Assembly (NCBI GenBank): GCA_027325905.1
Contig: DAIEEM010000250.1
Location: 1-19,934, forward strand
DNA from: Rhodocyclaceae bacterium
Lineage (GTDB): Bacteria; Pseudomonadota; Gammaproteobacteria; Burkholderiales; Rhodocyclaceae
Direction: 5' to 3'
Length of the DNA stretch: 19,934 nt
Below the pieces are notes generated by a model, which did no database searches, was not told the origin of the DNA, and was given only the letters and a program-made list of their open reading frames with translations. Position 1 is the stretch's first letter. The number at the start of each line of letters is the position of its first letter. A program made the position numbers and the translations under genes. Positions 8,509 through 15,253 of this stretch are shown here, piece by piece.

Positions 8509-8540
8509 GTATATATCGAAGCTGACAAAAGGAGAAGGCC

Positions 8541-8867
8541 GTGGACATGCGGATGGAACTGCCGACCCGGGATGCCGAGGGTTACCTGGTCGAGCCGGAC
8601 GAATGGAACGAACTGGTGGCAATAGAGCTCGGGAACGAACTCGGACTCATGCTCGAGGACGATCATTGGGAAGTCATTCACTTCATGCGACAGTATTACG
8701 AAGAGCATCACGTGGCTGCCGACGCGCGCTTCGCGATACGCCACCTCGAGACCCGCTATCCGGGGACCGCACGCAAGCGGCTATTCGAACTGTTCCCCTA
8801 CGGCTATGTCGCGCAAGCCTGCAAGGTTGCGGGCATGAAGCGGCCGCGGGCGTGGAGTACCGGTTGA
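8541..8867 (+). CDS. DsrC/TusE-family sulfur-carrier-like protein lacking the C-terminal cysteine
   Basis: A 108-residue protein with the family hallmarks: DAEGYL near the N-terminus, DEWNE, the DDHWEVI helix, an FMRQYYEEH segment, then LFELFPYG and a C-terminal arm. DsrC passes sulfur through two cysteines on this arm, and TusE uses only the penultimate one. Here the upstream cysteine is present (C94 in QACKVAG) but the final arm reads KRPRAWSTG, with no penultimate cysteine. It therefore cannot be a standard TusE or a two-cysteine DsrC trisulfide carrier, and may be a regulatory or single-thiol variant. The GTG at 8541 is preceded by AAAAGGAG six bases upstream; the ATG at 8547 would be twelve away. 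It heads a probable operon with the CBS gene. Confidence 0.88.
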   Translation: MDMRMELPTRDAEGYLVEPDEWNELVAIELGNELGLMLEDDHWEVIHFMRQYYEEHHVAADARFAIRHLETRYPGTARKRLFELFPYGYVAQACKVAGMKRPRAWSTG

Positions 8868-8879
8868 GGATAGCGCGCC

Positions 8880-9509
8880 ATGACCGGCCCAATGGGACTC
8901 GCGTTCGCCGCTGAACGGGATGTCGGGGAGATCAGCCTGTCCGATTCCGATATCGTCGATGCGATGGGACGCATCCCCGGCTACCTCGACATCAGTACGG
9001 AAGACTTCCGGGTGCTCTATCACCTGGCGCACCACAATGCCGTGGATCGTCTCGCGGAGGGGATATGCGCGGCGACCTTGATGCATGGCGGTGCGCACGG
9101 GCTGACCGTGGACATGACGATGGCTAAGGCGGCACGGACGATCGTCGCGAGCGGATACAAGGGCCTGCCGGTTATCGATCAAGAAGGCAGGGTAGTCGGA
9201 ATATTGACCGAAACCGACTTCCTGAAGCGCATGAAGGCCGACACCTTCCTGGAGTTGATGCTGCGCCTGATAGAGGACGCCGGGGAAATCGGCCATCGCT
9301 GCCATGAGACGCCGGTCGGGAGCGCCATGACGGCTCCGGTGACGGTCGTCAATGCAAGCGCGGATTTCCGCGCAATGCTTGAGGCCTTTCGCCGACATCC
9401 CGGACGCGCCATGCCGGTCGCCGATGGCGACGGTCGTCTGCTCGGCATGCTGCTGCGCAAGGACCTGCTCGCCGCATTGACCACCTTGAACTGGGAGGCG
9501 ATGCCATGA
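8880..9509 (+). CDS. CBS-domain pair protein
   Basis: A 209-residue cytoplasmic protein. An N-terminal ~70-residue region contains a PGYLDIS segment and two histidines (YHLAHHN). Two CBS motifs follow: about 73-125 (GYKGLPVIDQEGRVVGILTETDFL) and about 145-205 (AMPVADGDGRLLGMLLRKDLL). CBS pairs bind adenine nucleotides such as AMP, ATP or SAM and report energy state. No enzyme or channel domain is attached, so it probably acts on a partner. It begins 12 bases after the DsrC-like gene and its stop overlaps the next small gene as ATGA, indicating one transcript. Exact function is unknown. Confidence 0.87.
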   Translation: MTGPMGLAFAAERDVGEISLSDSDIVDAMGRIPGYLDISTEDFRVLYHLAHHNAVDRLAEGICAATLMHGGAHGLTVDMTMAKAARTIVASGYKGLPVIDQEGRVVGILTETDFLKRMKADTFLELMLRLIEDAGEIGHRCHETPVGSAMTAPVTVVNASADFRAMLEAFRRHPGRAMPVADGDGRLLGMLLRKDLLAALTTLNWEAMP

Positions 9510-9685
9510 ATCTCGAATTGCACGAAACCTACCGCATCCAGTATTGCAGCGGGGAGTGCGTCTTATGGGAATACCTCGGCACGGACCAGCGCACCGTCCC
9601 TTGGTGGCAGGAAGTGTCGTCCGGACGGGTCTTCAACGAAGACAGCGTGATCTATGCATGGCAACTCATCGAGAAGGTGTCATGA
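9506..9685 (+). CDS. Small hypothetical protein, 59 residues
   Basis: Its ATG overlaps the CBS gene's stop (ATGA), and GGGAGG lies about seven bases upstream, so it looks translated. The protein is acidic and rich in aromatics, with two close cysteines (YCSGEC, C14 and C18) and a VPWWQEV segment. I do not recognise the family. The CxxxC spacing could hold a metal or a disulfide. It belongs to the DsrC-like/CBS transcription unit. Confidence 0.7.
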   Translation: MNLELHETYRIQYCSGECVLWEYLGTDQRTVPWWQEVSSGRVFNEDSVIYAWQLIEKVS

Positions 9686-9775
9686 ACAAGTTGGAAGTCA
9701 TTTTTAGCGCGCCATGATGCATGCTGCGCGGTTCGCACCGCTAGCGGCCAGCCCTTCAATCGGAGATCCACCATC

Positions 9776-10891
9776 GTGTTTTGCCGCAGACTGAAACAGG
9801 CCTTTGCCGCCGCGGAAGCCGAAACTGAGCGCTTGCGCGGCGACAATGCCGCCCTGCGCTCGCGCCTGGATGAACTCGACGCCGAGCGTACCGCGCTGAA
9901 AGAAGAGACGACCGGCTGGCGGCGCGAGCGCAGCGGCCTTGACGGCATCTTCGTCAGCCTCGGCAGCTTCGGCGATTCTCTCGGCGGCGTCAGCCAGTCC
10001 TTCCTCGAACTAGCCACCACGCTCAATCGTGAGAAAGCGTCGGCACTGGAGGCAGCCGCACAATCCGACGCCAATCGCCTGAGCTTCGCGAAGGCCGCCG
10101 AAAATCTCAATGTGATGTTCCGCCGGATGACCGATGCCTCGCACAACGTCGAAAGCCTGAACCAGCGCGCCGGCGAAATCGGCGGCATCGTCAGCCTGAT
10201 CAAGGAAATCGCCGACCAGACCAACCTCCTAGCCCTCAATGCCGCGATCGAGGCGGCGCGTGCCGGCGAAGCGGGTCGCGGCTTCGCCGTAGTCGCCGAC
10301 GAAGTGCGCAAGCTGGCCGAGCGCACCGCCAAGGCGACGACGGAGATTTCCGGCCTGGTCGGCGCCATTCAGGATGAAACGCTATCCGCCAAAACCGCGA
10401 TGGAGGTCGGCGCGGAGGAAGCCAGCCGCTACGCGGCCGAAAGCGACACCGCAATGCGCAGCATGCAGCATCTGCTCGAACTCTCGCAACGGATGGAAGG
10501 CGCCGTGACCTACTCCGCGCTGCTTTCGAACGTCGAGCTCGCCAACATCGAGGAGCTGATGCTGAAGCTGGAGGTGTACAAGGTATTTCTCGGCATTTCC
10601 CAATTGCGTGCCGACGACTTGCCCGACGAAAAACATTGCCGCCTCGGCCAATGGTACTACGCCGGCGAAGGCCGCGAACGCTTCGCCGGCCTGCGCGGGT
10701 TCGCCGAGCTGGAAACGCCGCATCGCGCCGTGCACCAGCATGTCCGGCGCGCCATCGCGCGCTACGTCGATGGCGACTTGGAGGGAGGCCTGGCCGAACT
10801 GCGGGCTATGGAGCAGTCCAATGGCGCGGTGATGGACGGCTTGAGCCGGATGCTGAACGATGCAGTGGGCGGCGGGGTCAGGACGGCATGA
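9776..10891 (+). CDS. Soluble methyl-accepting chemotaxis protein with C-terminal CZB domain
   Basis: A 371-residue chemoreceptor without membrane segments or a periplasmic sensor. An N-terminal coiled coil (about 10-50) precedes the signalling hairpin, whose tip is clear at about 145-175 ([21 protein letters not shown], then [17 protein letters not shown]). This tip docks CheA and CheW. The C-terminal CZB domain (about 250-365) senses zinc or hypochlorous acid in characterised members, using three histidines and one cysteine. C288 (HCRLGQWYY), H316 and H320 (PHRAVH) are present. The first ligand, normally His in a DHLxWK-like motif, is replaced: the sequence is IEELMLK (E259-E260). GTG at 9776 has a GGAGA site nine bases upstream. 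The stop overlaps the hemerythrin gene (ATGA), so the two are co-translated. Confidence 0.93.
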   Translation: MFCRRLKQAFAAAEAETERLRGDNAALRSRLDELDAERTALKEETTGWRRERSGLDGIFVSLGSFGDSLGGVSQSFLELATTLNREKASALEAAAQSDANRLSFAKAAENLNVMFRRMTDASHNVESLNQRAGEIGGIVSLIKEIADQTNLLALNAAIEAARAGEAGRGFAVVADEVRKLAERTAKATTEISGLVGAIQDETLSAKTAMEVGAEEASRYAAESDTAMRSMQHLLELSQRMEGAVTYSALLSNVELANIEELMLKLEVYKVFLGISQLRADDLPDEKHCRLGQWYYAGEGRERFAGLRGFAELETPHRAVHQHVRRAIARYVDGDLEGGLAELRAMEQSNGAVMDGLSRMLNDAVGGGVRTA

Positions 10892-11295
10892 GACGCCATC
10901 CGGAGCTTCAGGATATTTCGCGGGAGCACCACGCCGCGCTCAAGATGGCGCGAGATGCCCGCCACGCCGCGGAATCGGGGCAGATGGAGGAGATCCAACG
11001 GCAGGCCGAGCGTATTGTCGCCGCCTTCGTGGCGCAACTCGATCCGCATTTCCGGGCCGAGGAACAAGGCATGCTGCCGCTTTTGTCGCGGGGCGGGCAG
11101 CATGAGCTGGTGCGACGCACCTTGGCCGAGCACGGCGAGATTCGCACCTTGGCGGCTGAATTGGGGCGGCCGGACGCGCGAACCTTGCGCCGCTTTGCCG
11201 ACCTGATGGAAGCGCATGTCCGGTTCGAGGAACGTGAGCTGTTCGAAACGGTTCAGGCCCTGATGAATCCGGCGGGTTCCAATAGCACCAAATAG
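10888..11295 (+). CDS. Hemerythrin HHE-domain protein
   Basis: A 135-residue all-helical protein with the HHE ligand spacing: H14 or H15 (REHHAAL), H54 and E58 (DPHFRAEE), H82 (LAEHGEI), H110 and E114 ([11 protein letters not shown]). It probably binds a di-iron centre and may store, deliver or sense O2 or NO in the cytoplasm. It differs from the bacteriohemerythrin domains of the two kinases in this window. Coupled to the CZB chemoreceptor by a four-base overlap, it may supply or buffer the ligand that the receptor reads (inference). The longer open frame upstream from 10636 is antisense to nothing but overlaps the chemoreceptor in another frame and is not real coding. Confidence 0.9.
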   Translation: MRRHPELQDISREHHAALKMARDARHAAESGQMEEIQRQAERIVAAFVAQLDPHFRAEEQGMLPLLSRGGQHELVRRTLAEHGEIRTLAAELGRPDARTLRRFADLMEAHVRFEERELFETVQALMNPAGSNSTK

Positions 11296-11304
11296 GAGAA
11301 CATC

Positions 11305-11565
11305 ATGGCCGGTAGCTGGGGTTGCCCGCACGAAGCAAACGACGTTTGCACCAAGGTGAACAACCTACCCTGCGATCCGGGCATGAAGGGGTGCGTGCTT
11401 TACGGCCGCTTTGTCTTTGCCAACGACGACAAGAACGAACGCCTGCGGCAAAAACAGGCGCGGCGCGACGATGCGGCCGACGCCGCCGGCCGCGCGGAAG
11501 CGTCGGCCGCCGATGGCATGTCCCTGCCGCGCTCCGTTGGGGATGACGCTCCGGCCAAAACGTAG
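11305..11565 (+). CDS. Small cysteine-containing protein, 86 residues
   Basis: The N-terminal 35 residues look conserved and folded: WGCPHE, DVCTKV, PCDPG and GCVLYGRFVF, with C7, H9, C15, C23 and C30. Regular cysteine spacing of seven or eight suggests a small metal or Fe-S binding site. The C-terminal half is charged, Ala-rich and probably disordered. A clear AGGAG (11294-11298) overlaps the hemerythrin stop six bases before the ATG, so it is the last gene of the chemoreceptor operon. I do not recognise a named family. Confidence 0.78.
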   Translation: MAGSWGCPHEANDVCTKVNNLPCDPGMKGCVLYGRFVFANDDKNERLRQKQARRDDAADAAGRAEASAADGMSLPRSVGDDAPAKT

Positions 11566-11710
11566 GGGATATCCGCGAGCGTCCTTGCCCATCCGTAGGG
11601 CGGCAGCTCCGACGGCATAGCCATCCGTGTCGACCGACCGGCTTGTCGCCTGGGCGAGCGGCGAATCGACCAGTGCCCGCCGCGCTGTCGGATCGACTGT
11701 CGAGGCGGAT
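11566..11710. other. Intergenic region between convergent genes
   Basis: A 145-base gap between the small cysteine protein and the leftward exonuclease gene. CCATCCGT occurs twice in direct orientation (11589-11596 and 11621-11628), and several short G+C-rich inverted segments could fold. There is no T-run, so no textbook rho-independent terminator. A reverse frame is open through it but overlaps both neighbours and has no start signal. Confidence 0.4.
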
Positions 11711-12274
11711 CTAGGGTGCCGGGAAACCGAGGTTGGCGCGCAACATGTTGCAAAACAGGCTGCCTTGTTCCAACGCGTCGTCCAAGGCGACATGCGTATG
11801 ACCGACCGGTCCGAACCAGTCGGAGGGCATGGACTTCTTCCCGCAGGCGCGATACGGTTTGCGCAGCACGGCCATCGCGTAGGTCTTGATGTCGATTACG
11901 GAATAGCCGAAGGGATTCTCACCCGCATATTGGGTCAGATACCAATATACGAAAGGAAAATCGAATGCCGCCGGATAGGCTACGAAGACAGGCCTTCCCG
12001 GCAAAGCCTTCAGCCACGTCAAGTATCGCGTCATGGCCTCCCTCGGGTGTTCGAGGTTCTGTCTGCACGCCGCCCAAGCTTCCGGCTGCGTTGCCCACCA
12101 CGCGGCGGTGCCGGCGTCGGCAACGAATTCCGGAAGCGTTTCCAGGTTAGCGAAAAATGTCGATAGCAAGCTCTTGTCGGCCATGTAGGCTGCCGATCCG
12201 ATACTGAGCATGGAGTGCTTCCCCGCTACCGGGCCATCCGTTTCGACATCGGTACTGACGTATATTTCGAGCAT
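11711..12274 (-). CDS. 3'-5' exonuclease-like protein (DEDDh, RNase H fold)
   Basis: A 187-residue protein. Motif I is D9-V-E11 (STDVETDGP), motif II is probably D105 (AAFDFPF), and motif III is H161 with D166 (HVALDDA), matching the DEDDh 3'-5' exonuclease pattern of DnaQ and RNase T relatives. Such enzymes remove nucleotides from 3' ends using two metal ions. The WWATQPEAW segment and the [14 protein letters not shown] stretch resemble small stand-alone exonucleases rather than a polymerase subunit. Substrate cannot be told. The ATG at 12274 lacks a good ribosome-binding site. It lies 67 bases after the acyl-ligase fusion on the same strand and may share its transcript. Confidence 0.8.
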   Translation of the reverse strand: MLEIYVSTDVETDGPVAGKHSMLSIGSAAYMADKSLLSTFFANLETLPEFVADAGTAAWWATQPEAWAACRQNLEHPREAMTRYLTWLKALPGRPVFVAYPAAFDFPFVYWYLTQYAGENPFGYSVIDIKTYAMAVLRKPYRACGKKSMPSDWFGPVGHTHVALDDALEQGSLFCNMLRANLGFPAP

Positions 12275-12341
12275 TAGGATTCGCGCCTAACTAGACAGAT
12301 ACATCGTACTCAACTTCGGGCTGAGAGATATGGGCATGGCG

Positions 12342-15125
12342 TCAACTGCCCAGATCGGCTTCGCCGCAATGGCGCAGGATTTCGGCGCGCGCCGCGTCGC
12401 GCAGGCGCACCGCCGCTGCCCAGTCGCTGCCGCCGGGCGCGATCGGTGCGGCGATGGTGACGGCGAGAGCGCGACGCCGCGGCATCCAGGTGCCGTCGCG
12501 CATCAGGTCGCGCGTGCCGCGCAAGGCCACCGGCAGCACCGGGACGCCGCTCTGCGCGGCCACGACGAAGGCGCCCATGCGGAAGGGCATGAGTCCCGGC
12601 ACGCGCGTGAACGTGCCTTCGACGAAGAACACCGGCGCATGGCCGGCGGCGATGCTGGCGGCGATGCGCTGCGCGTCGGTCACGCCCTGGCGGAACTCGA
12701 AGCGCTCGACGAACTCGCAGCCGAGCGCTTCGAGGAAGCGGCGGGCGAAGAACTGCTGCGCGAGTTCGCGCTTGGCGACGAAGCGCCATTGATGCTCGGG
12801 CAGCGCGGCGGCCAGCACGATGCCGTCTAGATAGCTGGCGTGGTTGGCCGCGAGCACCAGCGGCCCGGCGCCTTCGAGGTGTTCGAGTCCCATCACGGTG
12901 AGGCGCACGCCCGTCGCCGCGAGCATCAAGCGCGCCGCCTGCCGCGCCGTCGCCCAGGCCAGCGCCGGCCGCGGCATCAGCACCACGGCCAGCCAGGCCG
13001 GTCCGAGCAGCACGCCGAAGACCAGCCACGCCCAGGCGCCGTAGGCGAGCGCCAGCGCGGCCTGGCGGATGCGCCGCGCGCCGGGGGCGATGCCCGAGAG
13101 CGCCAGGCGCAGCACTTGCAGCCAGACGGCGCGCGGCGCCGCCGCGCCGCCCTTCTCGTAGATCTCGCGGCTGCCGGCGCGGCGCAGCTTGCCGCTCGAG
13201 GTCTTCAGCACGATATGCCGATGGGAAACCACGACGTCGTCGGCCGGCACACCGAGCACCGCCAGCGCCTGCTCGTAAATCGCGGCACGCAATTGCTCCT
13301 GCATCGCCTTGTCGGTCGCCTTGGTCTCGGCGGCGACGACGATGCGCTCGCTGCCCGTGGCCGGATCGGGGCTGCCGAACACCGCGACATTGCCTTTGCG
13401 GATGCCGGGGATGTTGCCGACCGCTTCCTCGAGCTCCTGCGGATAGAAGTTGCGCCCGCCCTTGATGATGATGTCCTTGGCGCGGCCGGTCGGATAGACC
13501 TCGCCGTCGGCGACATAGGCGTAGTCGCCCGAATCGAGCCAGTCGCCGACGATGAGGGCGCGCGTCGCCGGCGCGTTGCGGTAGTAGCCGGCGCATGCCG
13601 AAGGGCCGCGGAATTGCAGCCGCCCTTCGCGGCGTTCCGGCAATTCCTTGCCGGCGGCGTCCACGATGCGCACTTCGTGGCCCGGCAGCGGCCGGCCGCA
13701 GGCAACGAAGCGCAGCGCGTCGGCCTCGGTGTCCGTCGCCGGCAGCGCCGCTCCACCGGCGGAGAAATCGCGGCGCCGCACGCGATCCACGCGCAGCCCG
13801 CGGTTCACCGTCACGGCCAGGCCCACCGAGCATTCGGCGAGGCCGTAAGCCGGCGCCAGCGCTTGCGGCCGCAAGCCCCAGCGCGCAAAGCGCGCGGCGA
13901 AGCGCACCATGGTGTCGGCATTGACGGGTTCGGCGCCGTTGAAGGCGATGCGCCAGGACGAGAGATCGAGCCCTTCCAGTTGTCCGTCGGCAATGCGCTT
14001 GAGGCACAGTTCATAGGCGAAGTTGGGCGCGCCCGACAGCGTGCCGCGCTGATTGTGGATCGCCCACAGCCAGCGTTCCGGCGCGGCGAGGAAATCGAGC
14101 GGCGACATGACGGCGAAGCGCATGCCGAAGGTGAGGCTGGACAGCCAGGCGCTGATCAGCCCCATGTCGTGGTAAAGCGGCAGCCAGCTGACGAAGCTGT
14201 CGTGTCCGTCGACGCCGGCCGCGGCACCCATGGCGCGGATATTGGCGAGCAGGTTGGCGTGGCTGAGCATCACGCCCTTGGGATTGCCGGTGCTGCCGGA
14301 GGTGTATTGCAGCATGGCGACCTGATCGGGCCGGACGGCGGCGCGCTGCGGCAGCCTTTCGTCGGCGACGAGATCGGCGGCGATGGCGATCGCGCGCAGG
14401 CCGGCCGCCTGCCCGCGCAACAGGCGCGCCGGCAGCGCCGCCGCCGCGAAAGTGATCAGCACGCTGGCGCCGGCGTTGGCGAGGATCGCGGCATGGCGGC
14501 GCAAGTGGTCTTCGAGCTGGCTCGGCCGCGCCGGCGGGTAGATCGGCACCGGCGTGCCGCCGGCCAGCAGCACGCCGAAGAAGCTCGGAAAGAACTCGGC
14601 GCAGGTCGGCAGCATGATCGCCGCGGCATCATTCGGCGCGAAGCCGCGCGCCTGGAGTCCGTCCGCCACGGCATGCGCCTGGCGCCAGAGCGTGCCGTAG
14701 CTGATCGCGCCGTCGCCGGCGCTGCCGAGCGTGACGATATGGATACGCTCGGGCTGATGCGCCGCATGCCATTCGAGCACGGCCACCAGGGTCGCCGCCG
14801 ATGCCGGTGCCGCCGCGCCCGCCACGCCGTCCGGCGCCACGGCTATCGCGGTGGTCGCTGCCGTCGGCCTGTCATGCGCGCCGAGCACGGCATCGAGCAG
14901 GTCGCGCGGTGTCTCCGCCGTCGCCAGCAGTTCGGACGCAAGCGCACAGGCGAAGTCGCGTTCGACGCGCATCAGCAGCTCGGCGCGCGCCAGGCTGTCG
15001 AAGCCGAGTTCGCTTTCGAGCCGGCTGTCGAGCGTCACGGCATGCGAGCGCGCCGCATGCGTTTCGTCGCGCAGTTGCGTCACCAGGGCCAGGAGTTGGG
15101 CGGCAGCGTCCATGCCGGCCATCAT
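12342..15125 (-). CDS. ACP / acyl-AMP ligase / PlsC acyltransferase fusion
   Basis: A 927-residue three-part protein. An N-terminal acyl-carrier domain (about 5-90) has S44 in ELGFDSL for the phosphopantetheine arm. The adenylating domain (about 105-660) has the P-loop-like YTSGSTGNPKG at 274-284, an AYGLAE motif, DSGDYAY, GRAKDIIIKGG and the late KTSSGKLRR lysine, as in fatty acyl-AMP ligases. A hydrophobic stretch (about 685-715) probably anchors it to the membrane. The PlsC-type acyltransferase (about 735-900) shows NHASYLDG with H762 and D767, and FVEGTF. It likely activates a fatty acid, loads it on its own carrier domain and passes it to a lysophospholipid or another acceptor, like a self-contained relative of Aas (inference). 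The start could be any of three close Met codons; none has a strong ribosome-binding site. Confidence 0.9.
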   Translation of the reverse strand: MMAGMDAAAQLLALVTQLRDETHAARSHAVTLDSRLESELGFDSLARAELLMRVERDFACALASELLATAETPRDLLDAVLGAHDRPTAATTAIAVAPDGVAGAAAPASAATLVAVLEWHAAHQPERIHIVTLGSAGDGAISYGTLWRQAHAVADGLQARGFAPNDAAAIMLPTCAEFFPSFFGVLLAGGTPVPIYPPARPSQLEDHLRRHAAILANAGASVLITFAAAALPARLLRGQAAGLRAIAIAADLVADERLPQRAAVRPDQVAMLQYTSGSTGNPKGVMLSHANLLANIRAMGAAAGVDGHDSFVSWLPLYHDMGLISAWLSSLTFGMRFAVMSPLDFLAAPERWLWAIHNQRGTLSGAPNFAYELCLKRIADGQLEGLDLSSWRIAFNGAEPVNADTMVRFAARFARWGLRPQALAPAYGLAECSVGLAVTVNRGLRVDRVRRRDFSAGGAALPATDTEADALRFVACGRPLPGHEVRIVDAAGKELPERREGRLQFRGPSACAGYYRNAPATRALIVGDWLDSGDYAYVADGEVYPTGRAKDIIIKGGRNFYPQELEEAVGNIPGIRKGNVAVFGSPDPATGSERIVVAAETKATDKAMQEQLRAAIYEQALAVLGVPADDVVVSHRHIVLKTSSGKLRRAGSREIYEKGGAAAPRAVWLQVLRLALSGIAPGARRIRQAALALAYGAWAWLVFGVLLGPAWLAVVLMPRPALAWATARQAARLMLAATGVRLTVMGLEHLEGAGPLVLAANHASYLDGIVLAAALPEHQWRFVAKRELAQQFFARRFLEALGCEFVERFEFRQGVTDAQRIAASIAAGHAPVFFVEGTFTRVPGLMPFRMGAFVVAAQSGVPVLPVALRGTRDLMRDGTWMPRRRALAVTIAAPIAPGGSDWAAAVRLRDAARAEILRHCGEADLGS

Positions 15126-15157
15126 AAGCCATGGCCGGCACCGCGGCCGTGCGACCG

Positions 15158-15173
15158 TGGCAAGTCGTATGCA
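15158..15173 (+). promoter_or_regulatory. Sigma-54 (-24/-12) promoter candidate
   Basis: TGGCAAGTCGTATGCA matches the TGGCAC-G-N4-TTGCA consensus except at two positions, with GG and GC ten bases apart as RpoN requires. It points toward the diguanylate cyclase at 15254, leaving a leader of roughly 70 bases. No activator-binding site was recognised. Confidence 0.5.
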
Positions 15174-15253
15174 TTCGGTGGTAGGCTACAAGCCATCGCG
15201 ATTCCGTCCTGCCCGGACGTCCCGCGCGGAACCGCAACACCGCCGAGGTACCG

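Noticed and set aside
8444..8548. N-terminal extension of the MarR protein to 8548
   Set aside because: It would cross the divergent promoters and the start of the DsrC-like gene; the MarR fold needs none of it.
9682..9717. Tiny frame of 11 codons overlapping the 59-residue gene's stop as ATGA
   Set aside because: Too short to support as a gene; possibly a remnant, but nothing shows it.
9738..9747. Palindrome CCGCTAGCGG ahead of the chemoreceptor gene
   Set aside because: Perfect but only ten bases, common by chance at this G+C content, and no other promoter signal goes with it.
11365..11793. 142-codon minus-strand frame across the 11566-11710 gap
   Set aside because: Overlaps the small cysteine protein and the exonuclease, has no ribosome-binding site and no recognisable motif.
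12274..12290. Short inverted repeat TTAGG...CCTAA before the exonuclease start
   Set aside because: Five-base arms with a seven-base gap are not significant.
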